Below are positions 1 to 10,622 of a stretch of DNA of 64,000 nucleotides, one piece after another. The stretch spans positions 1,692,545 to 1,756,544 of the forward strand of contig OZ005706.1 in assembly GCA_963930775.1 (NCBI GenBank), given 5' to 3'. The DNA is from Cliona cf. orientalis (taxonomy: Eukaryota > Porifera > Demospongiae > Clionaida > Clionaidae). The position numbers and the translations under genes were made by a program. The first letter of the stretch is position 1; each line of letters opens with the position of its first letter. Below the pieces are notes generated by a model, which worked only from the letters and a program-made list of their open reading frames with translations, was not told the DNA's origin and did not search any database.

Positions 1-488
1 TGTTCGTCGGTCTTGCAGAAATCATTAAACTCAGTGTTGAAGTTACGAATGATCTCTGACGATTCGTTGTTCACAATCATCTTCTGCTTCTTGTCGAAGA
101 GCACGGGAACCGTGAAACCTCCACCGTAGTCTTTATCAACCATGAAATAGACCTCCCTGAGATGATTGAATTCGTTAATGGTATCTGGAGTACAGCCCTC
201 CGCGTCTGGATTAAACCTCCACCCCTTCTCCCCCATGTGATAGTCAACCACGTTCACGGTGATGCAGTCTTCAAGCCCCTTGAGGCGACGGACAATCAGG
301 GTACGGTGGGCCCAGGGACAGGCGTAGGATACGTAGAGGTGGTAGCGACCATTTTCAGCTGGAAATCCACTGCTGCCGTCTTTGGTCACGCACTTCCTGA
401 AGGAGCTAGCCTGTCTCACGAACTCTCCCTTCTGGTTGGCCCACTTGAGAATGTCTGAGCCCGGCTTGGCTTCTTTTTCAGCTGCCAT
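1..488 (-). CDS. Glutathionyl-hydroquinone reductase, copy 1 (partial, runs off window start)
   Basis: Open minus-strand frame from the ATG at 486-488 to the window edge. It is nearly identical to the first exon of the complete gene at 22339-24333; base 1 here matches base 23699 there. The family (ECM4/YqjG, omega-class GST fold) uses glutathione to reduce glutathionyl-hydroquinones. The catalytic CPWAH motif lies in [11 protein letters not shown] chose the ATG at 488 (protein starts [10 protein letters not shown]) because the upstream presequence, which begins at the ATG at 633-635 in the sister copy, is interrupted here: CAG has become TAG in HTT(Q/*)ST. The product would therefore be cytosolic if it is made at all. 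The downstream exons lie outside the window, so intactness cannot be judged. Confidence 0.75.
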   Translation of the reverse strand, partial: MAAEKEAKPGSDILKWANQKGEFVRQASSFRKCVTKDGSSGFPAENGRYHLYVSYACPWAHRTLIVRRLKGLEDCITVNVVDYHMGEKGWRFNPDAEGCTPDTINEFNHLREVYFMVDKDYGGGFTVPVLFDKKQKMIVNNESSEIIRNFNTEFNDFCKTDE

Positions 489-766
489 CAATACTCTCTC
501 AGTGGACTATGTGGTATGTAAAAGTTGCTTTCTTTGCTGATGATTATAGAGTCTTAGTGGACAGAAATATCTCGTCAGAGAAGCTCTGCTGCTGCTGCTC
601 AGCGTAGACCCAAGTCCTAGTCGGCTCAATAGCATAAAAGGAGAAGCTTGCAGGATGATGAGGAGTGTTTCAGTCAGCACCCCCAATCCCTTATGTAGCC
701 TTCGTTGGCAGTATGAAGCCCTGCCCTGTCAGAGGCATGCTTGCTGATGTCAGACATCAGCCAGCG
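489..766 (-). pseudogene. Interrupted presequence and 5' flank of reductase copy 1
   Basis: This stretch aligns with 24187-24510 upstream of the complete reductase copy. It keeps the presequence ATG (633-635) and most of the leader codons but has an in-frame TAG about 43 codons in. Homology to the other copy fades near 766, after a deletion of the segment around 24402-24440, which marks the edge of the duplicated block. Confidence 0.6.
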
Positions 767-769
767 ATC

Positions 770-1430
770 GATATAACCAGCACCAGAATGACTATGGACA
801 CATCAAAGCCAAGGTCCTGGACTGTTTCAGACGTCACTTCTCCTTCCTCCTCCTCTCATTTGTTGTCTTCGTTGAGGATCACTGCCAAACCCGTTTCCCA
901 GACCCGAACTGCCACCAAGTCAGCTTCAGTGTGTCGTCTCTCTGGAAGGCTAGGAGGAAAGAAAGAAGAATCTGATAGCTAGTTTGAGGATTTCCTTCTC
1001 TTCTCCTCCTTCGTTGTCTGTGCAAATTGGAGGGGGCACCCTCATCTCCGATCAGCTCTCCTCCACTGCTCGAAGCAAAGAGAGGCTCAGAGTGAGAGAG
1101 AAAAAAAAAATGCCATCCTCAACATTATTTGCCAGTGGTGGTGGTGGTGGTGGTATACTGCAGTTTGTACTAAGCTCTCTGGGTGTCTGGTGTAAGAGCC
1201 AAGGATCTCGTCACTGTTAGCGTCAGGCCAGCAAGCTTGTGATCTTCGCTGTCAAAAAAGCTGCAACAGCAGGAGGTCCCTGTTTCAAGTCAACACTCGA
1301 TGGTGGCAGATGAGTATGAATACCAGACACTGAGGCAGCTGGATGTGAGGAGTCGGTTGGAGAGGAAGGAGAGAGACTTGCACCAGGAAAGGCGGCCCGC
1401 TGGTAGGACGATTGGCTAAGCACCATGTGT
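770..1430 (+). other. Possible exon remnants, gene not recognised
   Basis: Two plus-strand open stretches look protein-like. One near 770-978 reads from SDRYNQHQNDYGHIKAKVLD and ends in a stop. The other near 1246-1417 encodes a charged, coiled-coil-like segment containing LRQLDVRSRLERKERDLHQE and ends at a stop. I see no start codon and no convincing splice frame joining them, and I do not recognise a family. They may be decayed exons or chance. Confidence 0.2.
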
Positions 1431-2132
1431 TTGGAAGACTGGAATAAATTGTAACACTATTTATAGTGGATTCTGGTGTATTTGTATCTATTTGTATATA
1501 CCTGGTAATTATATCTTGTATGCATTTAATATATAACACTCTACTGGAACTCTATTCTGGTTTTTGTCTACGTTAATTTTATATTTCATCGTATGGTCGT
1601 CATCGGCGATCGCGCATGCGCATCTCTAAAAATACGGTGGACACACTGCTGCGGCGGCCAGTCTATATAGCTACACGTTAGTCTCGTCTGGGGACGAGAC
1701 TATATACACGTAGACCCCAAAATTTAATTCCTGCTGACGCCAGCAAAAATATGCTGATGTAAGCGTGCACAGCACATTCAGCTCAGGGCACTGTATGCTG
1801 GCCCTGCTCGTATACAGCCAAGTGAAAGGGTCCTGATAAGCCGGTGTGTTTATAAGTTCGGAAAGAAACGTTACAGGTGGAGAATTATGGCCGTCTGAAG
1901 CCTTAAAAAAATTTAGGTTAAATCGATCGTTTGTGTTTGATTGCGGCCTTAGCTACCAGATGGCTACCCTTCAAACCCAAGAAAACAAACTATATACTAG
2001 GGATACGTATTCGCAATAATGCCTCGCGCATGCGCACATGAGGTGGTGGGTGGAGAGCTAGAGAACGCCTCGTGTTGTTGCATTGATTTTTTTTGTGGAC
2101 GGTGAGTGAATTGAACGGTGAGCGGAGTAGCT
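1431..2132. other. Intergenic, no gene seen
   Basis: AT-rich spacer. It contains one short CTCGT-type hairpin near 1680-1700 (gtctcgt..acgagac), also seen in other parts of the window. Nothing else is supported. Confidence 0.5.
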
Positions 2133-2252
2133 ATGGCCAAGCGTAAGAGTGACAGCCATAAGGACGACGCCCTGTTGCCTAGTGATATCCTGGAGTCTTC
2201 GCCGAAAGCTAAGGTGCAATGTCTTGTCACAGCTCTGTCCGACACAAAGTAG
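2133..2252 (+). CDS. Small ORF (39 residues), unknown
   Basis: A 40-codon frame starts MAKRKSDSHKDDALLPSDIL and ends at TAG. The charged start, the Pro-Ser-rich middle and the ILESSPKAKVQ segment look like the N-terminus of a longer nuclear protein cut short. No splice donor that would extend it was convincing. It may be a fragment of a repeat-borne gene. Confidence 0.25.
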   Translation: MAKRKSDSHKDDALLPSDILESSPKAKVQCLVTALSDTK

Positions 2253-2374
2253 CTATACGCCTTCTTCTTTGATCGCTATCTTCGGTTGCTTCGGAACTGG
2301 AGTCATCCATGGCGTCCGTATGGTCTTGTTGTTCCTTGACAGCCGATGAGTTCTTGCTGTTCACGACAATAGAT

Positions 2375-2434
2375 CCTTTGCGCACGCCCCCTTACATGCA
2401 GCAGCCTTTGCGCACGCCCCCTTACATGCAGCAG
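2375..2434. repeat. Perfect 30-bp tandem duplication
   Basis: Two adjacent identical 30-bp units (2375-2404 and 2405-2434) beginning cctttgcgcacgccc and ending atgcagcag. No function is apparent. Confidence 0.9.
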
Positions 2435-2758
2435 GAAACACTAATGCGCGTGCGCAGTGTACGGAAATTAGCATTCCTAAGCGTGACGGACATACAAACA
2501 TACCGACGCAAAACGAGATCCGAAGCAGGATTAGTTGCCTCGCGCTAAGGCGCTCGGCAATTATCTATCCAAAATCCAGAACTGTCCCGGAGGTTCTGGG
2601 ATAGTCAGAGCCTATGACTTCGGGTGATAGCTATATACTGCATGTATTGTGTGATTAGTAACATAAAAATATGTTAAATTACGCTCCATTGAGAAATCAC
2701 AAAATCTATTTGTAAATCACAGCCTTGTTTGTGTAATCAACTCAGGATAGGCTAAAAA

Positions 2759-3511
2759 TCACCACTTCTGTTCATATATCTTCAGAAATTCATTGAGTAA
2801 GTTTTTATCTCGGACTTCAAATGTACAGTTAACAAGTGCTTCCCTGATCACTTTAAGGTCGCATTTTGGGTGGGCAGCGGATAAATAAGTGTCTTTAAGT
2901 TCTTGGATGTATCGCGTATGCCGGCCCTTCCATGAAAATTTATCTTTGAAAGCAGCCCATCTACTGGCCGCAGTTTTTCGGTCACATTCATTTTCAAATA
3001 AGTCTTCAAAGTTTCGCTGTCGCTTAATCGCCATTTCCAGCTCTGCAATAGTATTAACATGTGCCACTAGGCCTGTTAGAACACGGTCTATTATTCTTCC
3101 CTCTATATCAAAAGCAACCTGACGTACCATTAACTTTAATCTGAGCTTCTGGATTTTGCCTAGTACGCTACATCTCTCCCTCAGCAGTCTTACTTCTTCA
3201 TTCAGTTTCCGTTGGGTACTTTCGGATCTTATTAGTCCATCGAACAATAAGATTGCCGACTCCATGCCATATGACACCGCTTCTAACAATACTTTACAAT
3301 CGTTTTGCCATACCTCTGCGTCACTGCAGTCATCATCATCGCCCCCTTCTATACCGAATAAACCTTTCAGCTCCTTCTGTACTTCATCGAGTGAATTAAG
3401 AATTCCTAAAATTGCAGTGCTGTTTAAATCATCTTCTTGAGAATCTACTTTCAACATCAGATCTTTCATCAGTTCTTTGAGCTTATTCATCTTAGTATGG
3501 TCTGCTGACAT
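2759..3511 (-). CDS. Coiled-coil protein with degenerate HEPN-like C-terminus (paralogue 1)
   Basis: Single-exon ORF of 250 codons with no recognised name. It is predicted all-helical: an N-terminal helical region, an acidic linker (GGDDDDCSDAE), a coiled-coil-like stretch around residues 95-125, then a conserved C-terminal domain. It shares with the divergent neighbour at 4163-4933 the patterns GQVA/RQVA..IE.RI.D.VL, RWA.FK..FSWK..HTRYIQELK, AHPK.D...I.EAL and VRD..L..EFL.I.EQ. Where the neighbour has KRNPIAHP, this copy has DTYLSAAHP, so the Arg-Asn of an RNxxxH motif is missing. It is transcribed away from its paralogue with about 650 bp between the two starts. Function is unknown. Confidence 0.65.
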   Translation of the reverse strand: MSADHTKMNKLKELMKDLMLKVDSQEDDLNSTAILGILNSLDEVQKELKGLFGIEGGDDDDCSDAEVWQNDCKVLLEAVSYGMESAILLFDGLIRSESTQRKLNEEVRLLRERCSVLGKIQKLRLKLMVRQVAFDIEGRIIDRVLTGLVAHVNTIAELEMAIKRQRNFEDLFENECDRKTAASRWAAFKDKFSWKGRHTRYIQELKDTYLSAAHPKCDLKVIREALVNCTFEVRDKNLLNEFLKIYEQKW

Positions 3512-3559
3512 TTCTATATCTTGATGACTAGATCAGGGGAGAGGAGAGCTCTGTGAAAA

Positions 3560-4010
3560 TGCTTGAACTGGATTGGGAACACACTCGGTTGCAAATAAAC
3601 TGTGCAGGTCCAATCGACCCAACTCATGCAAGCCTATATATACTGTTAGCCCTAGAGCAAGCGACAGCCCTGACAGCATTTCAACCAATGCAAACAATAC
3701 CTCAAGCCCTGCGACATCTGACGACACAAGTATATTAATCAAAACAGTAATTTGCGGACAGAAAATATCGTTATCAACAACTCCAGTCTGTCTGACCCAC
3801 AGGATGCCCCAGGAACTGAACCACAATAGCCATCTCATTCTTTTTTGTTAACAAATCATGGTCAACGCGAAAAATGGAGGCAAAAACATGAACACCAGTA
3901 AGCATAATGCATGCCTTAATTTACTGTACTTAAATGCTCGTAGTATACTTCCTAAATTAGATGAATTACGTGCTTTTATGTGTAGTTATTGTACCGTGCC
4001 GCTCGTTCAA
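3560..4010 (+). mobile_element. LINE remnant (start of endonuclease domain)
   Basis: At 3858-3999 the plus strand encodes LLYLNARSILPKLDELRAFM, a classic opening of the AP-endonuclease domain of CR1/L2/Jockey-type non-LTR retrotransposons. It breaks off at about 4005. The preceding 300 bp have broken, Ser/Thr-rich frames that could be the end of the element's first ORF. The fragment sits between two divergently transcribed paralogues. Confidence 0.6.
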
Positions 4011-4162
4011 ATTTGGCGGGTAAATTTTACGCGCGCGGATTGCGCTTCCGGAATCCCTAACCCCCCCCATTAACCATGGTAACCGTGACGCAATACCGAT
4101 AGCTGTATATAACTATCGAGTAAAGACACCCCTGATTTTCAAGATACTGGCATTCGTGAAAA

Positions 4163-4933
4163 ATGGCTGCGACTTTGGACGAGCTTCGAAGAAATATTTC
4201 AATTTTACAATCAAAGATTAAGAGTGACGATTGGAATAAGAGCGACGTTTTGAAATTTCTCGATCCTCTCAAACAAGGAATAGAGGCCGGATCTTTGTAC
4301 GAGTCTATACAGAACGAAAGTGGTGACCGTGCTGATCTCTGGCAAAGCGATTGCGACGTATTATTTCAAATGGTTGTTGATAGTAATGAGTTGTTACGCT
4401 CACTATATGAAAGGGTATCAGCTCTCGAAAAGGACAATTTGGAACTGAAAGAAGAGGTTAGAAAGCTGAAAGAAGAGGTTAGGAGGCTGAGTGAGAAAAG
4501 TGGGATATTTGACGAATTTAAAAACGACGGGCTGACGATTATGACAGGTCAGGTGGCGATAGAAATCGAGCAAAGGATATTGGACACAGTTTTATCCGAC
4601 CTGCTGACATGTGACCAGCATATTAACACTCTAGATGATATGGAAAAGGTAATACAAGATGATGATGATGATGATGATGATGTATTTGAAACAGATGACA
4701 GGCGTGATACTGCTCGTAGAAGATGGGCTGAACTTAAGTCAAGATTCTCTTGGAAGAGAAAACATACCCGTTATATCCAGGAGCTTAAATGTAAACGAAA
4801 CCCAATCGCCCATCCAAAAGTTGACCGAAGAAAAATAGGTGAAGCACTTAAGATGGGTACCATAAAGGTCCGAGATCAGAAGCTATTTGAAGAATTCCTC
4901 CAGATACATGAACAATTCTGTGGCAAATCGTAG
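4163..4933 (+). CDS. Coiled-coil protein with HEPN-like C-terminal motif (paralogue 2)
   Basis: Single-exon ORF of 256 codons starting MAATLDELRRNISILQSK. Order of parts: an N-terminal helical region; a leucine/glutamate coiled coil at about residues 85-115 with the duplicated heptad-like unit LKEEVRKLKEEVRRL; GQVAIEIEQRILDTVLSDLL; a run of eight Asp codons (gatgat repeat at 4660-4682); then RRWAELKSRFSWKRKHTRYI and KCKRNPIAHPKVD. The RNPIAH stretch fits the R(N)x3H signature of HEPN RNase/RNA-binding domains, which usually sits between two helices as here. Assignment to HEPN is inference from this motif and the helical context. The family is otherwise unrecognised. Confidence 0.65.
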   Translation: MAATLDELRRNISILQSKIKSDDWNKSDVLKFLDPLKQGIEAGSLYESIQNESGDRADLWQSDCDVLFQMVVDSNELLRSLYERVSALEKDNLELKEEVRKLKEEVRRLSEKSGIFDEFKNDGLTIMTGQVAIEIEQRILDTVLSDLLTCDQHINTLDDMEKVIQDDDDDDDDVFETDDRRDTARRRWAELKSRFSWKRKHTRYIQELKCKRNPIAHPKVDRRKIGEALKMGTIKVRDQKLFEEFLQIHEQFCGKS

Positions 4934-5267
4934 TGTTAGAGGGCACCAATTTTGACTGAGGACACAATTGTGTGGAAAATTATCTCTACTACAACATTTT
5001 CTAAATAATGCACATCTGAACATAATAATGGGTATTATAATATTATATACAATCATTATAGTATAGCTGCATTACTGTGTTCATTATCCACTTGTCCTTT
5101 GAAATTTGACCTATATACAAAATATACCGCTTGTTGACCTCTATAATCTAATTATTGTTATTAACCACCCAAAATTTAATAAGTGTAGCTAGCTATTGGG
5201 TAGCTAGCGTCATAGCTATACCCAGGCATGCTTTTTTCGAGCGGCGCCTGCATGTAGAATTTTAAGA
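4934..5267. other. Spacer, no gene seen
   Basis: AT-rich 3' flank of the HEPN-like gene with no coding signal and no clear repeat. Confidence 0.5.
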
Positions 5268-5754
5268 CTTCTTAGAGTCCCAGTCAGAGACCATACAGTT
5301 TTCAGATACTTTTCAGTGAGATCACTTCACAGACACATTTTAAGGCATAATAAGACACTATCCGTGAAGTTACTTTTCAGACTATTCTAGTCCAGTAGTG
5401 ATGGTCTCAAGTTACTTTAAGATAGAGTCTTAAAAGACAGGGGCGGCTGAGGGTAGGTCAGTTTGGGGGGGCAGTCAGACACCCACAAGTTTTATAACAA
5501 ATGTCGTATATTTAGTACAGTTCAGTAAACAGAGCTTGTAGCTAGCTAGTTAGGTCCACCTTCATGGCTATTACATAATTTAGAATTTTGGTTCAACGAA
5601 TGAATTGATGATAGTAGGTGAGTTGCCAGAAATACAGTGTACATGCATCATAGTAATAATGTAGGGCTAACTATAGCCATCCAGTTTGGGGGGGCAAGGC
5701 CCACTGATCTTAACTTTGGGGGGGCGATTGCCCCCCCGGCCCCCCCTGTTCCGC
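5268..5754. repeat. Interspersed repeat: TTTAAGAC/TTTCAGA-rich segment plus G-rich element
   Basis: 5268-5430 is rich in ttttaagac and ttttcaga words and includes ccagtagtgatggtctcaag, related to 13310-13660 and 14033-14085. 5440-5754 is a separate unit bounded by ggggcggctgagggtaggtc and cccccctgttccgcctaccc, with internal tttggggggg motifs. Its inverted-like ends suggest a small non-autonomous element. Confidence 0.5.
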
Positions 5755-6030
5755 CTACCCTGAAAGAGCCTTAGCAATCTGAAAAAGTCTGAAGTTGAAA
5801 TAGTACTTTAAGACGTAATCTTAAAAGAGTCTTAGCGATCTGAAAAAGTCTGAAGTTGAAAATGGTACTTTAAGATGTAAGAGTCTTAGCAATCTGAAAA
5901 AAGCTTGAATTTGAAAAAGGGTAGAAAATCATAGCAATCTGAAAAAGGCCTGAAGTTGTTAAAATTTAATGCTAATTTAAGATATAGTCTTAAAAGAGTC
6001 TTAGCGTTGATGCAATCTGAAGAAGTCTGA
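5755..6030. repeat. Imperfect minisatellite, about four units of 60-70 bp
   Basis: Units share agagtcttagcgatctgaaa, aagtctgaagttgaaaat and ggtactttaagatgtaa. Copies begin near 5764, 5826, 5880 and 5930, with the last degenerate near 5995. The unit shares words with the TTTAAGAC repeats nearby. Confidence 0.7.
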
Positions 6031-6499
6031 ATGGCAAGCATCTGAGTACGAGTGCACGCGCGTTCCGCGGCGCGGCGCCTGTACCACATGAGGAGGGAAC
6101 TTGAATTTGAACGCCGCATGCAGGTACAGGTGATAGCTAGCTACCAGCTCTATGATGACTGTTTTGAAGAAGGCTGTGAAGAAATAATAGAATGGATGCT
6201 TCTATTATGAGTCAGTATGTATAATGGGTCATCCATACTAACAAATGTGGAAGTATCCAATTGTTGGGTCACTAAACTGTACCTTACAAGATCTATCATC
6301 TGATAAAATTGTCTCTGCTACCTGATATATTTTCATGTGAGTTTACACATGCTTTGTGTTGAATTTATAAAAAGAAAGAATTTCCGTTTTTGCTGTCCTA
6401 CCTAAGCAAAATGTATCATTCTTAGCCCATCCAAGTGCCATTTTTTTTCAAGCAAGCTTACACACTAAGCAAAAAAAATTGTCTGGAAACCACCATAAT

Positions 6500-7365
6500 A
6501 CTAGAGCTCTCTCGAGCACAAAACCCTCGGCGCGCTGCATGGCATTAGCTACATGATTCAACAGTTGCATGCAGAAAAGCTTAAGGGGGTATAGCTAAAG
6601 GGCTGGGGCCAGCGTGAGACAGGGATGAGGCTAATGTTATACTTGCACAGCAGTGTTATCATCAAGATGGTTCAACAGCTCATAGCAGCAACAACCCTAG
6701 CGTGTTAATACTGTTATGTCGAACTCCACACTGTGGTGTCGACGTCAACTCAACCTCCCTCACTGTAGCCCAACCTCCAATTCTTGGGGACTTAGCTAGC
6801 TACATCTTAACTTGAAGGACTATGATGCAAAGCCTTGGCACAAGACTGAAGTACACTGAGCAATATTGCATGTCCAATATTATCGCCGTGAACTCACTTA
6901 GTTTCAAGCACTGTAATTCTATACAATAATATATGCATATATACAAGCCAGAGAGTCAAAGGGTACCACAAGAATACAGGGAGCTAAGCCTTAGAATTGA
7001 AAAGAAGCCACGATCGTCAAAAGTTCGCTGGTGGACTGAGCGGCGGGATTGATGCAACCGCGCATGCGCTAAGGATAATAGACGTACATACCGTATATAG
7101 CGCGCAACCTATTTATACGTTAAGTCATGCTATCGCTGGCTCGGGCAAAGTCAAGAAGCTTAGAATTGTAAAATGACGCCAAACTGGCGAACAAAGCGCT
7201 TTCGGAGAAATCCACACAAATCATGAATTGGGAACGCCATAAGGAACCTTGCAACACCGCAAATTGGACTCGCAAACGAGGTATGTAGCAGCTAGTGTGG
7301 TAACAGACAGACAGACAGACAAACCAACTACCGTAACCCTCGCGCATGCGCCGAGGGTTAATAAT
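6500..7365 (-). mobile_element. Non-autonomous interspersed element, copy 1
   Basis: This block is the reverse complement of 30186-31015. Shared landmarks in order are ctagagctctctcgagcac, aaccctcggcgcgctgcatg, caacagctcatagcagcaac, the patch around accgtatatagcgc, the ggtatgtagcagctagtgtg and (cagacaga)n tract, and a terminal gcgcatgcgccgagggtta. The two ends carry inverted aaccctcggcgc words, as expected for terminal inverted repeats of a DNA element. No coding capacity was seen. Confidence 0.65.
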
Positions 7366-8035
7366 CGAGCTGGGTGCATAGTAGAACCATACAATGCAAG
7401 CAGGCAGCCTAAACCGGCAAAATATTTGGTAAAGGTCGTCACGTTTGTGTGTGCGCGCGAAGCCCCGCCCCTCACGTAGCGCGTGGGCGGAAAACATTGC
7501 AAACGCATGGCTTCCCTATACAAAGATATGGGAAAACTTCAAAGGGCCGTAACTTTAATTCTAAGGCATGAATCAAAATTCCCCAGGGTCAAATCTCTAA
7601 TTTCGACCTATTCTGCGTGCCCATGTAAAAATTATCTCCCCAAGTGCTCCCAACCACCCCATGAATTTTTATATATATATTTTTTCAAGGCGACCAGAAC
7701 CCTAACCAGGAAAAAAATTATCCAAAAACCACCATATAATCGAGCTGGATGCATAGTGGAACCATACAATACAAGCAGGCAGCCTAAATTTCAATTTTGT
7801 CAAAAAGTTGGTAAAGGTCGTCACGTTTATGTGCGCGCGTGGGCGGAAACATTGCAAACGCATGGCTTCCCTGTACAAACATATGGGAAACTTTAAAGGG
7901 CCGTAACTTCATTTCTAAGGCGTGAATCAAAATTCTTTCAGGTCAAATCTCTAGTTTCTACCCATTCTGCGAGCCCATGTAAAAATTATGTCCCCAGATG
8001 CTCCCAAATCCCCCATGAATTACATTATTTTTGTT
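7366..8035. repeat. Two-copy direct tandem repeat, about 370 and 300 bp
   Basis: Unit 1 (7366-7736) and unit 2 (7737-8035) both run from ataatcgagctgg through aaccatacaatacaagcagg, ggtaaaggtcgtcacgttt, acattgcaaacgcatggctt and gggccgtaact to cccatgaat. Unit 2 is shorter inside and at its end. Unit 1 abuts the end of the element at 6500-7365. Confidence 0.8.
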
Positions 8036-8816
8036 TTTTTGTACATGTATGTTCACATACCGGTAGCTATAGTGTGCAGCAGTACATGCATGAACAATCA
8101 CATCATGTTATGTGGTGAGTATAGTATTGCAGTGATGTCACAGGGCGTTCTTGAATGGCTTTGTGACATCATCAGCATATAAATAGCTATAAAAGCTAGC
8201 CGAGTTATATATTGAAAGTGAAATCCAAGTACTAGATACAGTCTGAGTTTCCCAACATCTGTGTATGCTTTGATCGTTGCGGGCTGATTCTATCTTTAAG
8301 TATGAGCTCCTCAAAATATACACGAATTAATGTAGCTCTTATGGGAGACAGCATCAAAACGTGGAATATCTCGACCTTGAGGTGAAAGTGAAAGTTTCTG
8401 TATGATTGATTTATAGCCAATGTGGATAGTTACTAAATGAAAGAATGGTTGCTATTCAGTGACGCTGGTAACTAAGCAAACATTAGATTTTTGGAATTTT
8501 GTGTGAATTATATTATATTATATTCATGGTAGTATTTTTCTACTTTGGATGTAACTACTTAGTGTTTAATTTCTACTTAGTGTGTAAATGCTTAGTGTAT
8601 AACTACTTGTTGTGTAATTTTTTCTACTTGTGTAATTTTTACTTAAGAGTGTAACTTTATATCATTTAGCATTAATGTATGGATGTACAAAATAGCTAAA
8701 TAACGCTAATATTAATATGCACACCCAATACAGAGCACAAAAACAAATAATATGGCTAAGTGCAATAGTAATAATTAACTAATAAAGGTGATGATACAAG
8801 TGATATTTAAAACTAC
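8036..8816. other. Spacer, no gene seen
   Basis: AT-rich. Around 8560-8650 there is a loose repetition of tacttagtgtgtaa-like words. No coding or structural feature can be supported. Confidence 0.4.
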
Positions 8817-10215
8817 CTATGCTAGTAGTACAAGAAACAATATCAGAGGTGAGCAAGTGATAGTACGTGGAAAAAAAGAGTTTAGAAATTGTGAGGAGTG
8901 ACCTGGTATATTCCAAAGCTGCCTTGGATGAATATGCCTTGTTGCATATGCATGAGTTCTTTGGTTGGTGGGAATTAGCTGGAGATTTGCATTGTTTTCA
9001 ATTAGTTTGTACAACTGACACAGTCTCAGGGCTTTTCGTCTTGTTTCCAGTTGTGGGTTTGGAGCCACTGGATAAGATGTCTCCAGGTACTTGGTGATCC
9101 TAAGATGAATGATTTTTTCAAGGAGTTTGCTGGTGATATAGATAAAAGAGAAATCTGTCTGAAGTTGGATGGAGAGGGGTTTGTGTTTGATCCCTTGGCC
9201 TCAGGTACTGGTAATACTCTGGAGGATTTCCAAACTGAGGGCACCGTGGCATTTGCTATGGATATGTTAAACAGCTGCATGGGTCAAGACAGGTGCTATG
9301 CTGGCGGCGATACCTTTGAGCATCTTTACAGAAATGTTATCAGGGCCGTTTGATTTGGATATGTCTAGCTCCTGCAAAAGGTCAAAAACTTCCTCCTCTG
9401 TACATAATAATTCTTCAGGGCAGGTAGCAGGATCTGATGGCTCAGGATCTTCTTGGGAAAGTGGAGGGAGGGCAGTATTAAACATCCGTGAAAGAATGTG
9501 TTTATGGCTTCAGCCTTCATTTTGTCATCAGTTATTGTCTCAATGTTGCATGAGAGAGTGGGTATTTTTGATGAATTGCTACCATTCAGTGATTTGATTG
9601 CAGACCAAAACTGTTTAGTTTTTGGAGCCTTGGACAAATTATTGATGTATTGCTGTTTTGCTTTCCTTAGTTCTCTCACAGCCCTGTTTCTGAGTTGTTT
9701 GTACTTTAGACTAGACACGGCGTCTCCTCTGCATTTGTATCGTTTATAAGCACTGTTTCTTTTTATGATGATGCGTCTAACATACCGTGATGCCCAAGGA
9801 ACATTCCTTTTGTTTGGTAGGACTCCTCTAGGAATACATTGCTCCATGATGGATAAGAATGTTCTTGCCAAATAAGGCAGGCCTCATCGACACTTTTTCC
9901 AGAAAATAGGCTGTCCCAATCTGTTTCGTCTAGAAGATCAGAAGCTTTAGCAAAATCAGCCTGAGAATACTTCCATATCAATCTTCTTGCTGAGGACTTG
10001 GGAGGTTTCTTCTGTTTGATGGCTAGTGAGATACCATTGTGATCAGAATTTGCCAGAGGTGGGATTACAGAGCACTCTTCAAAGTAGTTCAAATTAGATA
10101 CCAAGGCTAGATCAATGAGTGTAGCTCTATTGCTAGAGATAATTCTGGTTGGCTCCTGCACAACTTGGGAGTGATTAAAACTTAGCATAATGTCATTTAA
10201 TTCACAAAAACTATT
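8817..10215 (-). pseudogene. Broken CR1/L2-like LINE: endonuclease end and internally deleted RT
   Basis: Read on the minus strand from 10215 downwards. The end of an endonuclease domain (NHSQVVQEPTR, then NSDHNGISLAIKQ) is followed by the linker to reverse transcriptase (NKRNVPWASRYVRRIIIKRN, QFWSAIKSLNGS). Next comes the RT start (EVFDLLQELDISKSNGPDNI, WKSSRVLPVP, NFRQISLLS). The frame shifts several times (near 9770 and 9480). The RT catalytic core is absent: at about 9060 the sequence jumps to the element's C-terminal region (RRKALRLCQLYK and SFFPRTIT). The element is dead. Confidence 0.8.
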
Positions 10216-10620
10216 AGTTTGTGTTTACACCATGCCTCATGATCACATCTAGATGGCTGCCATGGACATACCATCACTTGAAAGAACCTTATGACAGCTG
10301 ATTTACATGCCAGTTAAGGTGGTAACTCATAATACCAGCAGGCGACCCATAATACATTCAGTAATATGGCTGACAAATTAAAAATCATGACTTTTCCTAC
10401 ATGCGACATCGTTCACAACCCATGCAATAGACACCTTGGGAAGTCCTTAGAAAATGTAACCACAATAATAACCCCCTAATTACCTATATGAGATCTATCA
10501 CTGTTTAAGTGCATGACTCATAACTGCAACCTCTACTCTATATAAAGAAGGCTAATAAGTGTTGAGAACCTCAAGATTTTCATTTAACTATCCAGCCGAT
10601 ACGGTTGGATAAAGCGCCGC
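10216..10620. other. Spacer, no gene seen
   Basis: No supported coding, RNA or repeat feature. Confidence 0.4.
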
Positions 10621-10622
10621 CA

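Noticed and set aside
162-458. Plus-strand ORF of 98 codons, repeated at 23860-24156
   Set aside because: Antisense shadow of the reductase exon; it is conserved only because the exon is duplicated.
4163-4933. Calling the HEPN-like pair a bacterial-type toxin-antitoxin module
   Set aside because: Both proteins are clear paralogues in an animal genome, no nucleotidyltransferase or antitoxin partner is visible, and the similarity is one short motif.
7300-7365. Possible CRISPR-like short repeats at (cagacaga)n and gcatgcgc sites
   Set aside because: Simple-sequence tract inside a dispersed eukaryotic element; no regular spacers.
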